Shown: piece after piece, positions 17,715 through 26,928 of the stretch | How positions within the stretch are numbered: the stretch's first letter is position 1 | Layout of the letters: every line of letters begins with the position of its first letter | Assembly (NCBI RefSeq): GCF_013344475.1 | Contig: NZ_JABUOU010000003.1 | Coordinates: 62,001-126,000 of the forward strand | Direction: 5' to 3' | DNA length: 64,000 nt | DNA from: Martelella limonii | GTDB lineage: Bacteria > Pseudomonadota > Alphaproteobacteria > Rhizobiales > Rhizobiaceae | The notes under the pieces: generated by a model | Database searches by the model: none | Told to the model about the DNA's origin: nothing | Seen by the model: only the letters and a program-made list of their open reading frames with translations | Position numbers and translations under genes: made by a program

Positions 17715-18971
17715 ATGAACGTTTCAACACGGCTTAACCATCCGATCGATCTGGAAAAGCTTGAAAAGCTTGCCGAAGTGGCAGTCAAGGTCGGGCTCAA
17801 CCTGGCAGAGGGCCAGGACCTGGTAATGACCGCGCCGCTGGAGGCGCAGCCTCTCACCCGCCTGATCAGCCGCCATGCCTACAAGGCCGGAGCGGGAGTG
17901 GTGACAACCCTTTTTTCCGATCCGGAAGCGACGCTGGAGCGGTTCGAAAACGGCCATGAAGCAAGCTTCGACAAGGCCGCCGACTGGCTATACGAAGGCA
18001 TGGGAAAGGCCTTTGCCGATGGCGCCGCCCGCCTTGCGATTGCAGGCGACGACCCGATGCTGCTTTCGGCGCAGGATGCAGACAAGGTGTCGCGCGCCAA
18101 CCGGGCGATGTCCACGGCCTACAAGCCGGCACTGGAAAAGATCGCCGGTTTCGACATCAACTGGACCATCGTTTCCTACCCGACCCTTGCCTGGGCAAAG
18201 GCAGTGTTTCCCGACGATCCCGATCCGATCGCCGTTGCCAAGCTTTCCAAGGCGATCTTTGCGGCATCGCGCGTCGACCGTCCCGATCCGGTCGGTGCGT
18301 GGCGCGAGCATAACGACAATCTCCATGCCCGGTCCGCATGGCTGAACGCCAAGCGCTTTTCCGCGCTGAAATATACCGGTCCCGGCACCGATCTCACCAT
18401 CGGCCTTGCCGATGACCATGAATGGCACGGCGGCGCATCGATGGCCAAGAACGGCATCATCTGCAATCCGAACATTCCGACCGAGGAAGTGTTCACCACG
18501 CCGCACCGGCTGAGGGTCGAGGGCCACGTTTCCTCCACCAAGCCGCTGTCGCACCAGGGCACGCTGATCGATGATATTCGCGTCGAATTCAGCGAGGGCC
18601 GGATCGTCAACGCCAGGGCCGCCAAGGGCGAAGCTGTTCTGAACAAGGTGCTCGACACCGACGAAGGCGCGCGCCGGCTTGGCGAAGTGGCACTGGTGCC
18701 GCATTCCTCGCCGATCTCGGCAAGCGGCATCCTGTTCTACAACACGCTGTTTGACGAGAACGCCTCCTGCCATATCGCGCTCGGCCAGTGCTATTCGAAG
18801 TGCTTCCTGAATGGCGCAGCGCTGTCGCCCGACGAGATCGCATCGCGCGGCGGCAATTCATCGCTGATCCACATCGACTGGATGATCGGGTCCGACAAGG
18901 TGGATATCGACGGCATCGACGCCGATGGCAACGCCACGCCGGTCATGCGCGGCGGCGAGTGGGCCGAATAG
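17715..18971 (+). CDS. M29-family aminopeptidase
   Basis: This 418-residue metalloaminopeptidase is of the aminopeptidase T/PepS group. LAEGQDLVMTAPLEAQPLTR, the segment DDHEWHGGASMAKNG, NPNIPTEEVFTTPHR and VALVPHSSPISASG carry the Glu, His, Tyr and Asp residues that bind the dinuclear metal site in this family. Length is as expected. There is no signal peptide, so the site is cytoplasmic. It converges with xseA across a perfect hairpin at 19021-19047. Confidence 0.92.
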   Translation: MNVSTRLNHPIDLEKLEKLAEVAVKVGLNLAEGQDLVMTAPLEAQPLTRLISRHAYKAGAGVVTTLFSDPEATLERFENGHEASFDKAADWLYEGMGKAFADGAARLAIAGDDPMLLSAQDADKVSRANRAMSTAYKPALEKIAGFDINWTIVSYPTLAWAKAVFPDDPDPIAVAKLSKAIFAASRVDRPDPVGAWREHNDNLHARSAWLNAKRFSALKYTGPGTDLTIGLADDHEWHGGASMAKNGIICNPNIPTEEVFTTPHRLRVEGHVSSTKPLSHQGTLIDDIRVEFSEGRIVNARAAKGEAVLNKVLDTDEGARRLGEVALVPHSSPISASGILFYNTLFDENASCHIALGQCYSKCFLNGAALSPDEIASRGGNSSLIHIDWMIGSDKVDIDGIDADGNATPVMRGGEWAE

Positions 18972-19020
18972 GCGAAGCGCCATGCCAGCCCGGAAATCAG
19001 CGGGCGCCGGCACAAGACCT

Positions 19021-19047
19021 TCATGCGCGGGACAAACCCGCGCATGA
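19021..19047. terminator. Perfect 11-bp hairpin between convergent genes
   Basis: TCATGCGCGGG (19021-19031) and CCCGCGCATGA (19037-19047) are exact inverted copies around ACAAA. It sits between the ends of the aminopeptidase and xseA genes. There is no U tract, so it is either a bidirectional, weak terminator or a minimal copy of the CGGG-type palindrome family seen elsewhere in the window. Confidence 0.6.
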
Positions 19048-19082
19048 TGCGCTCGCGAAGGCTGCCTGAGGCCTTCGCCGAT

Positions 19083-20543
19083 CTAGAACAGGCTTCCCTG
19101 TGTCGGCGGCTTGGAAGGGCCGCTGGCCTTTTTCTTCGGCTTGGACGGCGTCGGGGCCCCGGACGACGCTCCGCCCTCTCCCGTCACGGCCTTCACCCTG
19201 CCATCGGCAAACTCGATCTCGACCGGCGCGCCGGCGGCAAGGGCTGCAGCGCGTGAGACCGGTCTGTTGTCCTGATCGCGGATGACCGCAAATCCACGGG
19301 CCAGCACATTGCGATAGGACAGCGAATTCAGGACGCGCTCCTGGCCGGATATGGCGGCGCGGTGGGCCTTGAGTGCACTGTCGATCGCCGTTGCCGATCG
19401 TCTCGAAAGCACCCCCAACTTGTCGCGATCGCGCGCAATCATCATCATCAAGCGCTGTGGCGTGGATGAGAGACCCGAGGCGCTGCGTTCGAAGGCCCGG
19501 CGCTTGTTGATCGTGTTGAGTTCCAGCGCCCGCGTGATCCTGAGCCCGGCTTCGTCAAAGCGCCGGCGCGGCAAAGCGAGAAGCTGATCGAGAGAGGGCA
19601 GACCGCGGGCAAGGCCCGCAAGCGTCTGGCGGCGATAATCCATCAGGCGGGAGGCAGCGCTGGCAAGGCGGGCGGCAAGCCTTGCCTGGTCGGCGACCAG
19701 ATCGGCCTTCACCGGAACCGCGCGTTCGGCAGCCCCCGTCGGCGTCGGCGCGCGGTAATCGGCTGCGTGATCGATCAGCGTCCAGTCGGTCTCGTGGCCG
19801 ACGGCCGAGATCAGCGGGATCTTGCTTTCATAGGCCGCCCGGACGACGGCCTCGTCGTTGAAACTCCAGAGATCCTCCAGCGAGCCGCCGCCGCGCGCGA
19901 CGATCAGCACATCCGGCCTGCGGACGGCATCATCGGGCCCGAGAGCGTTGAACCCGCGAATGGCGGCGGCAACCGCATCGCCCGAGCCCTCGCCCTGAAC
20001 CTTCACCGGCCAGACCACGACGTGAACGGGAAAACGGTCGGTGATGCGGTGCAGGATATCGCGGATGACGGCGCCTGTCGGCGATGTCACCACGCCGACG
20101 ACACGCGGCATGAAGGGAAGCGGCTTCTTGGCAGCGTCGTCAAAGAGGCCCTCGGTCGCCAGTTTTCGCCGGCGCTCTTCCAGAAGCGCCATCAGCGCGC
20201 CGGCGCCCGCGGGCTCCAGCGCCTCGATCACCATCTGGTATTTGGATGCGCCGGGGAAGGTGGTGACCTTGCCGGTGGCAATAACCTCCATGCCCTCTTC
20301 CGGCTTGATCTTGAGGCCCGAAAACACTCCGCGCCAGATCACGGCATCGATGCGGGCGCGCTCATCCTTGATGGAAAAATAGGCGTGACCCGAGGAATGT
20401 GGTCCGCGATAGCCGGAGATTTCGCCCCTCAGGCGAATGCGGTCGAAGCGATCCTCAACGGTGCGCCTGATCGATCCGGAAAGCTCCGAAACCGTAAATT
20501 CCGTAAGGTTTGTGGCCGATTCGGCCTCGAAGAGATTGCTCAT
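19083..20543 (-). CDS. xseA: Exodeoxyribonuclease VII large subunit
   Basis: This 486-residue subunit acts with XseB to degrade single-stranded DNA. The N-terminal OB-fold region carries [20 protein letters not shown] and [22 protein letters not shown]. The catalytic core has [35 protein letters not shown] and [13 protein letters not shown], which are family hallmarks. I chose the ATG at 20543 because it gives the usual N terminus, although the frame is open to 20696. No xseB is in the window. Confidence 0.95.
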   Translation of the reverse strand: MSNLFEAESATNLTEFTVSELSGSIRRTVEDRFDRIRLRGEISGYRGPHSSGHAYFSIKDERARIDAVIWRGVFSGLKIKPEEGMEVIATGKVTTFPGASKYQMVIEALEPAGAGALMALLEERRRKLATEGLFDDAAKKPLPFMPRVVGVVTSPTGAVIRDILHRITDRFPVHVVVWPVKVQGEGSGDAVAAAIRGFNALGPDDAVRRPDVLIVARGGGSLEDLWSFNDEAVVRAAYESKIPLISAVGHETDWTLIDHAADYRAPTPTGAAERAVPVKADLVADQARLAARLASAASRLMDYRRQTLAGLARGLPSLDQLLALPRRRFDEAGLRITRALELNTINKRRAFERSASGLSSTPQRLMMMIARDRDKLGVLSRRSATAIDSALKAHRAAISGQERVLNSLSYRNVLARGFAVIRDQDNRPVSRAAALAAGAPVEIEFADGRVKAVTGEGGASSGAPTPSKPKKKASGPSKPPTQGSLF

Positions 20544-20568
20544 GGAATGAGTGTAGCCGATCCTGCTT

Positions 20569-20593
20569 TCCGTTGCACAACGGAACGTTTTTT
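20569..20593 (+). terminator. Terminator-like hairpin ahead of the spike module
   Basis: TCCGTT (20569-20574) pairs with AACGGA (20579-20584) around GCAC, and ACG and six T residues follow (20588-20593). It reads as a Rho-independent terminator on the plus strand, although both flanking genes start on either side of it (xseA leftwards, spike module rightwards). It could stop antisense transcripts from entering the spike genes or attenuate their leader. Confidence 0.55.
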
Positions 20594-20665
20594 CTCCCCG
20601 CAAATCCCCCTCGCCGCGCCCGGCGCCAGAATTGTCACAGTCAGCGCAAACCAAGGAGAAGCGAC

Positions 20666-20929
20666 ATGACGGACAGATTTGCATCGCGCCACGCAACGCT
20701 CACCAGCCCGGCCTATGACGGCTTCCCGATTGCCGCCAATGACGCAGCGCCCGTTCAGGAGGTTACCCGTGCGATCTATGTCGGCACGGCCGGAGACCTT
20801 GCCGTTACCTTTGCCGCGGGCGAGACGGTAACCTTCCAGAATGTGGCTGCAGGCACCATTCTTCCCATCCGCGTCAGCCATGTGCTTTCCACCGGCACCA
20901 CGGCTGCAGCTCTCGTGGGGCTGATTTGA
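20666..20929 (+). CDS. Spike-base-like small protein (GTA/phage head-spike family)
   Basis: This 87-residue protein resembles the small spike-base proteins encoded beside head-spike fibres of the Rhodobacter capsulatus gene transfer agent (rcc01079-like family): [15 protein letters not shown] near the N terminus, [17 protein letters not shown] in the middle and an ATTAAALVG-type end ([13 protein letters not shown]). A strong AAGGAG lies at 20653-20658. The next gene starts within this stop codon (TGATG). I infer a virion role, from memory of the family and the neighbouring fibre gene, not from an alignment. It could instead belong to a prophage remnant. Confidence 0.65.
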   Translation: MTDRFASRHATLTSPAYDGFPIAANDAAPVQEVTRAIYVGTAGDLAVTFAAGETVTFQNVAAGTILPIRVSHVLSTGTTAAALVGLI

Positions 20930-22278
20930 TGATCGGCATCTCGCTTGCGGTGCCTGGCGGGAGAAGCGCCTCATCCTTCTGGCAGACGCCTTTCTACCTG
21001 GCATCGCCTGCGGGCGGCGGCGCTGACAACGGCCCGGCCGCCTTACTGGATCTGTCCAAGGAGCGCTACGCGTTGACCGTGGCAACCGAGATCGCCACCG
21101 CGCCCGCTGCGCTGTTGAACACGCTGGAGACGAAACCGCTTTCCAGCCTTTTGAGCATCACCCGCCCCGGAGCGGCCACTTACGTCGATGCGGATGGCCT
21201 CCTCAAAACGGCGCCGGCCGATCATCCGCGTTTCGACTACACGAATGGCCGGCGGCAATTGCTGCTGGAGGGGCCGGCGACAAATCTCTTGCCGGCCAGC
21301 TCCGACTTTGCAGGCGCCGGTTGGGGAAAGGGGCGCGTATCGACGATCGCCGATCAGGTCGGACCGGACGGGATTGCAAACAGCGCCTGCAGGCTGGTTG
21401 CCACGACGGCGACAGGGGCGCACTACACAACGGCTTCAACGCCTGTCAGCGCCGGCGTCCATTCCCTCTCCCTGTTTGTGAAACATCGGAACCATCGGTG
21501 GTTCTTCGCACGCATCTTCGATGGCGCCAGTTCATTCTTCGTCTGTTTCGACCTGCAGAACGGAGTGGTTTCGCGTGCATCGGCAGGCGCAACGGGAACG
21601 ATAGAGCTGCAGGCAAGCGGCTTTTATCGCGTCAGCGTCAGCGCCAATACGCTTGCCGCCTCTGGCACCATCTGGCTCGGCCTCAATCAAACAGGAACAG
21701 CGTCCTCAGCTGAATCTTGGACCCCGACGGGTGTCGAGGAAGTCGTGATCTTTGGCGCCCAGCTTGAGAGCGGACCGCGTCCAACCTCCTACATTGCGAC
21801 GGCAGGCAGCGCCGTCACACGCCCTGCCGACAAGGCGCAGCTGGCGGCACCTGTTGTCGCTTTGCTGCGCCGAAGCGCGGCGAGCGTGCTGTTGCAGGGA
21901 CAAAATCTCTCCGGTGTCGGGACCATGCGCTTGATGGGCGCGGAGGACTATTTTCCGATCATATCGCTGAACCAGACGGGTGATCTGCGCTTTGATCCGT
22001 CGATGATCATCAAATCCGGCGTAACCCAACCGACGTCAAGCTTCGGGGTGGCGATCAGCATCGACCGCACCGGGCCGATCAGGTCGGGCAGTTACAACGC
22101 CAGCCCACCGCAATCGCTTGCCACTCAGCTTAATGCCACCCTCACCAAGGCCTATATCGGCCGGGACGAAACGGCGTCGCCCGACCGTTTCGCCAATGGC
22201 TGGTATGACCAGCTCGTGATCTGGCCCTTCCGGATGACAGATGCCGATCTTCAGACAAAGGCGGTGCCCCATGCATGA
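20929..22278 (+). CDS. Phage/GTA head-spike or tail-fibre-like protein
   Basis: This 449-residue protein has no enzyme motif. The region around RFDYTNGRRQLLLEGPATNL (about 100-120) is the pattern found in phage fibre and spike proteins (FDY...LLxEGxxTNLL), followed by a jelly-roll-like beta-rich domain (about 125-300, ending in GAQLESGPRPTSYIAT). A second concanavalin-like C-terminal domain ends in FANGWYDQLVIWPFRMTDADLQ. Fibre proteins bind surface sugars. It overlaps both neighbours (TGATG at the start, eight bases at the end), so the three are translated as a unit. The ATG at 20929 was used. Confidence 0.7.
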   Translation: MIGISLAVPGGRSASSFWQTPFYLASPAGGGADNGPAALLDLSKERYALTVATEIATAPAALLNTLETKPLSSLLSITRPGAATYVDADGLLKTAPADHPRFDYTNGRRQLLLEGPATNLLPASSDFAGAGWGKGRVSTIADQVGPDGIANSACRLVATTATGAHYTTASTPVSAGVHSLSLFVKHRNHRWFFARIFDGASSFFVCFDLQNGVVSRASAGATGTIELQASGFYRVSVSANTLAASGTIWLGLNQTGTASSAESWTPTGVEEVVIFGAQLESGPRPTSYIATAGSAVTRPADKAQLAAPVVALLRRSAASVLLQGQNLSGVGTMRLMGAEDYFPIISLNQTGDLRFDPSMIIKSGVTQPTSSFGVAISIDRTGPIRSGSYNASPPQSLATQLNATLTKAYIGRDETASPDRFANGWYDQLVIWPFRMTDADLQTKAVPHA

Positions 22279-22621
22279 TGTGTTCCTGAAATTCGCCGAC
22301 CATGCGGAAGCGCTGGCGGCGCTCCAGGCGGCCGGAGCGATCATCCCGCCCGACGAAGACGGCCGCATCGCCTGTCTCGACACCGGCCTGCCGGACGGCA
22401 TGACGGCCATCAAGGCGGTGGGCGCTGGCTGCGACGGCGTCGTTTTAGCCGGGACGGTCGAATGGCGCGTCGACATGGAGGCCTCGGAACAGCCCGCGCT
22501 TGCGCCCGTTCCGGGATTCCACGTGAACCTTCGGCTTGCCGAAGACGCGCTTCTGCCGGCAAGCCTTTCCGCCTTCATCATCGTGCCGCCGCCGGTCACC
22601 CCGGCGGAGACATTTTCCTGA
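22271..22621 (+). CDS. Third gene of the spike module, unknown
   Basis: This 116-residue protein starts MHDVFLKFADHAEALAALQAAG and contains DEDGRIACLDTG and PVPGFHVNLRLAEDALLP. I do not recognise a named family. A small protein of this look often follows tail-fibre genes in temperate phages of alphaproteobacteria, where it may serve as a fibre assembly factor. The start overlaps the fibre gene by eight bases. No signal peptide or membrane segment is seen. The next gene is convergent. Confidence 0.6.
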   Translation: MHDVFLKFADHAEALAALQAAGAIIPPDEDGRIACLDTGLPDGMTAIKAVGAGCDGVVLAGTVEWRVDMEASEQPALAPVPGFHVNLRLAEDALLPASLSAFIIVPPPVTPAETFS

Positions 22622-22648
22622 GCCTGAAGAAGAAGCGGCCTTTGGCGG

Positions 22649-23638
22649 TCAGACCTCGGTCCAGCCGCCATCGGCTTTACCGGCCCGGTAGATCGCATCG
22701 ATGAAGCGCTGGTTGCGCACCGAATCCTCGAGCGCGAACACGGCTTCATTCTCGCCCATGGCGGCGCGCGCAAATGCCTCGACCTCGCGCACATACTGAC
22801 GGCTGTCCTGGAAGCGGAACGCCCTCGTTTCGTTGTGGCCGCGGTTGGAGAGCAGAACCGTCTCCTCGCCCCAGCGGTCGGCATTGAAGGGAGAGACCAC
22901 CTCGATCAGCCCGTCCGTGCCATGGAAGGCCATGGTCTGGCGGTTGGCAAGCTGGGTCGAGATATAGAAGCTCAACTCGAAGCCTTCGAATTCCGCGCGG
23001 ACCGAGGCGTAGATATCCGTGCCGAATTCCTTGTCGTAGCGCACCGTCGCCTGTACGCGCTCAGGCTCCTTGCCGGTTGCAAACCGGGTGGTGACGCTCG
23101 GATAGACGCCGATATCGGGCAGCCCGCCACCGCCAAGCTCGGGAATGTTGCGCATATTGGTCGCATCCCGGAGGAAATAGGTAAAGGCGCCCTGCACCTG
23201 AACCAGATCGCCGATCGCGCCTTCCGAAAGAAGATCACGAACCTTGCGCCACACCGGCGTATAGGTGACCATGTAGGCTTCGCTGACGAGCACCTTGTTG
23301 CGGTCGCGCGCGGCGATGACGGGGGCGATATCCTCTGCCTTCAGCGCCAGCGGCTTTTCGACCAGCACATGCTTTCCGGCATCCGCCGCCTTGATCGCCC
23401 ATTCGACATGCTGCGAGGTGGGCAGCGGAATGTAGACCGCATCGATCACGTCGCTTGCAAGCATTTCCTCGTAGGAGCCGAAGGCGTGCGGCGCGCCGAA
23501 GCGGTCCGCCATCTGGCGCGCGCGGCCGAGATCCCGGCTGGCAACGGCCGAAAGCACGCAGTTTTCCGCATCGGTAATGGCCGGTACGACGAGTTCACGG
23601 CCGATCTTGGCCGTCGATATGATTCCAAAGCGTAGCAT
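22649..23638 (-). CDS. Gfo/Idh/MocA-family oxidoreductase
   Basis: This 329-residue NAD(P)-dependent sugar or cyclitol dehydrogenase-like enzyme has an N-terminal Rossmann segment ([21 protein letters not shown]) and the EKPLAL catalytic motif at about residue 96, then a C-terminal alpha/beta domain with [14 protein letters not shown]. Substrates of this family range from glucose and inositol to xylose; none can be chosen here. It is transcribed away from the neighbouring aldo/keto reductase, with a 135-base divergent gap. Confidence 0.87.
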   Translation of the reverse strand: MLRFGIISTAKIGRELVVPAITDAENCVLSAVASRDLGRARQMADRFGAPHAFGSYEEMLASDVIDAVYIPLPTSQHVEWAIKAADAGKHVLVEKPLALKAEDIAPVIAARDRNKVLVSEAYMVTYTPVWRKVRDLLSEGAIGDLVQVQGAFTYFLRDATNMRNIPELGGGGLPDIGVYPSVTTRFATGKEPERVQATVRYDKEFGTDIYASVRAEFEGFELSFYISTQLANRQTMAFHGTDGLIEVVSPFNADRWGEETVLLSNRGHNETRAFRFQDSRQYVREVEAFARAAMGENEAVFALEDSVRNQRFIDAIYRAGKADGGWTEV

Positions 23639-23773
23639 GAAGTTTCCTCACCTGTTCGGTGTCAGCATAAAAACCCGATCCGGGTAGCGCAAGCATTGCC
23701 TCACCCGGTTTGCATTCAACGCAGGCGGGCCTATCTTGACAGGAGATATCAATTTCACGAGCCGGAGAACAAC

Positions 23774-24724
23774 ATGCATAAACGAATCCTGGGCCGCACG
23801 GATATCGCCATCGCTCCTGTCGTCTTCGGCGGCAACGTGTTCGGGTGGACGGCTGACGAGCAGACCTCGTTTGCCCTTCTCGACCGGTTTGTCGATGCCG
23901 GTTTCAATGCGATCGACACAGCGGATGTCTATTCGCGCTGGGTGGATGGCAACCAGGGCGGCGAATCCGAGACGATCATCGGCAAATGGCTGAAGCGCGG
24001 TGGCGTGCAACGCGAGGATGTGGTGATCATCACAAAAGTCGGCTCCGACATGGGTGACGGGCAGAAAGGGCTTTCCGAACAGTGGATTTCCAGAGCTGTC
24101 GAGGCATCGCTGAAACGGCTTCAGACCGACTATATCGACGTCTATCTCGCCCATTGGCCGGATGAAAACACATCCTATGACGAGACCATCGGCGCGTTCA
24201 CGCGGCTGCGGGAACAGGGCAAGGTACGCGCGATCGGCGCCTCCAATCTCGATGAAGCCCAGCTTGCCGAGGCGCTGAAGGTTGCCGAACATACCGGCCG
24301 GGCGCGCTATGACGTGCTGCAGCCGGAATATAATCTCTACGAGCGCTCATCCTTCGAGGGGCCGCTGGCCGATCTCTGCGTCGACCATGACATCGGCGTG
24401 ATCACCTATTTCAGCCTCGCATCCGGCTTCCTGACGGGCAAATACAAATCCGCCGACGATGCCGCCGGAACCGCGCGCGGCGGTGGCGTTGCGAAATATT
24501 TCGACGATCGCGGAAGGCGCATCCTCGCAGCGCTCGAAAAGGTGAGTGCCGAGACCGGCGAAGCGCCGGCCGCGATCGCGCTTGCCTGGCTGATGACGCG
24601 GCGCGGCGTCACGGCGCCGATTGCCAGCGCCTCCAGGCTTGAGCAGATGGAAAGCCTGATCCGGGCGCCCGAGGTGATGCTTTCTGCCGAGCATCTGCAG
24701 CTCCTGCAGGAGGCAGGGGAATGA
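23774..24724 (+). CDS. Aldo/keto reductase
   Basis: This 316-residue NADPH-dependent reductase has a TIM barrel. The catalytic tetrad can be read in order: Asp in NAIDTAD, Tyr in DVYSRW, Lys in IITKVG and His in LAHWPD. The NADP-binding end (IASASRLEQMESLIRA) is typical of the YghZ/Tas-like branch. The ATG at 23774 has the best N terminus (MHKRILGRTDIAI). Its stop overlaps the start of the following acetyltransferase by four bases (ATGA). Confidence 0.9.
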   Translation: MHKRILGRTDIAIAPVVFGGNVFGWTADEQTSFALLDRFVDAGFNAIDTADVYSRWVDGNQGGESETIIGKWLKRGGVQREDVVIITKVGSDMGDGQKGLSEQWISRAVEASLKRLQTDYIDVYLAHWPDENTSYDETIGAFTRLREQGKVRAIGASNLDEAQLAEALKVAEHTGRARYDVLQPEYNLYERSSFEGPLADLCVDHDIGVITYFSLASGFLTGKYKSADDAAGTARGGGVAKYFDDRGRRILAALEKVSAETGEAPAAIALAWLMTRRGVTAPIASASRLEQMESLIRAPEVMLSAEHLQLLQEAGE

Positions 24725-25167
24725 GCGGTCTGGTCATCCGCGATGCGGCGCCGGGCGACAGGGAAGACTGGCGTGCCCTTTGGAATGGATATCTGGCATT
24801 CTACGAGACAGAGCTCGATGATGCCGTGACGGCCATGACCTGGAACCGGATCATCGATCCGACCAGCAGCGTTCACGCGCGCCTTGCGGTCGCCGATGGC
24901 GCGGTTGCCGGCTTTGCAACGCGCGTTCTCCATCCCAGAACCTGGTCTGTGGAGCCCGTCTGCTATCTGGAAGACCTGTTTGTCGGCCCTGCGCATCGCG
25001 GCAAGGGCATTGGACGGGCGCTGATCGACGATCTGATCGCGACAGGCAAGCGCGACGGCTGGTCCAACCTTTACTGGCACACCAACCACGACAATGCGAA
25101 CGCCCGTAAGCTCTATGACAGCTATGACGAGGCCGACGGCTATGTGCGATATCGGCTCAAGCTCTGA
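24721..25167 (+). CDS. GNAT-family N-acetyltransferase
   Basis: This is a compact 148-residue GNAT protein. The acetyl-CoA loop is EDLFVGPAHRGKGIGRALIDDL, followed by NLYWHTNHDNANARKLYDSY, a pattern shared with diamine and aminoglycoside-type acetyltransferases. It is translationally coupled to the aldo/keto reductase through an ATGA overlap, so the pair may act on one metabolite. The acceptor is unknown. Confidence 0.85.
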   Translation: MSGLVIRDAAPGDREDWRALWNGYLAFYETELDDAVTAMTWNRIIDPTSSVHARLAVADGAVAGFATRVLHPRTWSVEPVCYLEDLFVGPAHRGKGIGRALIDDLIATGKRDGWSNLYWHTNHDNANARKLYDSYDEADGYVRYRLKL

Positions 25168-25176
25168 GCGATAGGC

Positions 25177-25223
25177 GGGACGGGTTCATGCAGAGGTGCC
25201 AGAACCCGTCTCGAACCCGTCCC
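25177..25223. terminator. Hairpin between convergent GNAT and upp genes
   Basis: GGGACGGGTTC (25177-25187) can pair with GAACCCGTCCC (25213-25223), and a second GAACCCGTC (25202-25210) offers an alternative, shorter loop. It lies in the 63-base gap between genes that converge. There is no clear U tract; a bidirectional termination role is likely but not certain. Confidence 0.45.
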
Positions 25224-25230
25224 GAAATCG

Positions 25231-25860
25231 TCATTTCGTGCCGTACATCCGGTCGCCGGCATCGCCGAGGCCCGGAACGATATAGCCTTTTTCATTGAGG
25301 TGGCTGTCGATGGCGGCGGTATAGACCGCGACATCGGGATGGGCCTTGCGGAAATTCTCGATACCTTCCGGTGCTGCGAGCAGGCAGAGGAACCGAATAT
25401 TCTTGACGCCGCGCTCCTTCAGCCGGTCGATGGCGGCAATCGAGGAATTGCCGGTTGCGAGCATCGGATCGACCACGATCACCAGCCGCTCGCCGATATC
25501 TTCGGGCGCCTTGAAGAAGTATTCGATCGCTTCCAGCGTATCGTGGTCGCGGTAGACGCCGATATGGGAGACGCGGGCCGACGGCACCAGATCGAGCATG
25601 CCTTCCAGAAGCCCGTTTCCGGCGCGCAGGATCGAGGCGAAGACCAGCTTCTTGCCTTCGAGAACCGGCGCCTGCATGGTCGTCATCGGCGTTTCGATGG
25701 TTTCCATGGTCAGTTCGAGATCGCGGGTCACTTCATAGCAGAGCAATGTCGAGATTTCCCGCAGAAGCCGCCGGAAGCCTGCCGTCGAGGTTTCCTTTTG
25801 CCGCATCTTCGTCAGCTTGTGCTGAACCAGAGGATGATCGATGACCGTTACGCCGTCCAT
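25231..25860 (-). CDS. upp: Uracil phosphoribosyltransferase
   Basis: This 209-residue enzyme makes UMP from uracil and [24 protein letters not shown] is the standard start, and [19 protein letters not shown] is the PRPP-binding loop. [13 protein letters not shown] is the uracil-binding C terminus. The family length is 208-210. It follows add on the minus strand, with a terminator-like hairpin in between, so it may have its own promoter. Together with deoB and add it forms a salvage group. Confidence 0.97.
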   Translation of the reverse strand: MDGVTVIDHPLVQHKLTKMRQKETSTAGFRRLLREISTLLCYEVTRDLELTMETIETPMTTMQAPVLEGKKLVFASILRAGNGLLEGMLDLVPSARVSHIGVYRDHDTLEAIEYFFKAPEDIGERLVIVVDPMLATGNSSIAAIDRLKERGVKNIRFLCLLAAPEGIENFRKAHPDVAVYTAAIDSHLNEKGYIVPGLGDAGDRMYGTK

Positions 25861-25933
25861 TTTGATGTCCCGTCTTGTGTGCACTGAGGCTTTATGGCGC
25901 AAAAGCCTTGCGCCCGGCAAGCATGCGCCAGGC

Positions 25934-25958
25934 AAAACCGGACCTTGCGCCCGGTTTT
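25934..25958 (-). terminator. Terminator-like hairpin after add
   Basis: AAAACCGG (25934-25941) is exactly complementary to CCGGTTTT (25951-25958), so on the minus strand the stem is followed by U-rich sequence within the arm. It lies seven bases beyond the add stop. It is symmetric and could act in both directions. Confidence 0.5.
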
Positions 25959-25965
25959 CCCGTGT

Positions 25966-26928
25966 TCAGCCGGCAAGCCGCGCCAGGAGACGCGCCCGGG
26001 TGGCCTCGTCGACGAAGGCTGCCTCTATGGCGGTGCGCGTCATGCCATCGATCTCGGCAGGCGAAAAGCCCATCTCGTCACGCGCCGCCGCATACTCGGC
26101 TTCAAGCGATGTGTCGAAGAAGGGCGGGTCGTCGGAATTCAGCGTCACCTTCACGCCGGCATCGTGAAGCCTGCGCAGCGGATGGCTTGCGAGGTCCGGA
26201 TAGACCGAAAGCGCGATGTTGGAGCTCGGACACACCTCGAGCACCACGCCTTCATCGGCAAGCCTTTTCACGAGGTCGGGTTCTTCCGCCGCCCGCACAC
26301 CGTGGCCGATGCGCTCCGGACGGACGAGATCGAGCGCATCGCGCACCGAGAACGGGCCGCAGACTTCGCCCGCATGAATGGTGAGGCCGAGCCCGCCATC
26401 GCGGGCGATCTCGAAGGCGCGCGCAAAATCGGCAACCGTGCCCATGCGCTCGTCGCCCGCCATGTTGAAGCCGGTCAGCAGCGGGAAATCGCAGGAAACA
26501 GCATAGCGTGCCGCCCCTTCCACCTGTTCCGGGCCCATATGGCGCTCGCCGATCATCACCATCCGGGCCTCGATACCGGTCTTGTCGCGTGCGGTCTCGA
26601 TGCCCGCGGTGATCGCGCGCATGTATCCGTCCCTGGAAAGCCCGGCAAGAAGCCCCTGCTCCGGCGACACGAACAGCTCGGCATAGATCGTGTCGACCGC
26701 CGCAAGCTCGGTGAGATAGGCCTCGGCAAGCGCTGCGAAGTCTTCTTCCGAGCGGAAGACGTTTGCGATGGCCGCATAGCAGGCGATGAAACTGGAGAAG
26801 TCATTCCACAGATAGCGGCCATCCGCGAGATAGCGCGACAGGTCGAGCCCGTATTTATCGGCAAGACGGGCGGCGAGTGCGGGCGGCGTGGCGCCTTCGA
26901 TATGGCAGTGAAGCTCGGCCTTGATCAC
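25966..26928 (-). CDS. add: Adenosine deaminase
   Basis: This 320-residue enzyme deaminates adenosine and deoxyadenosine. The zinc motif HxH is [10 protein letters not shown] (His7 and His9), and [20 protein letters not shown] and [10 protein letters not shown] supply the other metal and catalytic residues (His, Glu, His, Asp). It is slightly short for the family but complete. The start is GTG and overlaps the deoB stop as GTGA, so the two are coupled. Its product feeds the phosphopentomutase reaction through nucleoside phosphorolysis. Confidence 0.93.
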   Translation of the reverse strand: MIKAELHCHIEGATPPALAARLADKYGLDLSRYLADGRYLWNDFSSFIACYAAIANVFRSEEDFAALAEAYLTELAAVDTIYAELFVSPEQGLLAGLSRDGYMRAITAGIETARDKTGIEARMVMIGERHMGPEQVEGAARYAVSCDFPLLTGFNMAGDERMGTVADFARAFEIARDGGLGLTIHAGEVCGPFSVRDALDLVRPERIGHGVRAAEEPDLVKRLADEGVVLEVCPSSNIALSVYPDLASHPLRRLHDAGVKVTLNSDDPPFFDTSLEAEYAAARDEMGFSPAEIDGMTRTAIEAAFVDEATRARLLARLAG

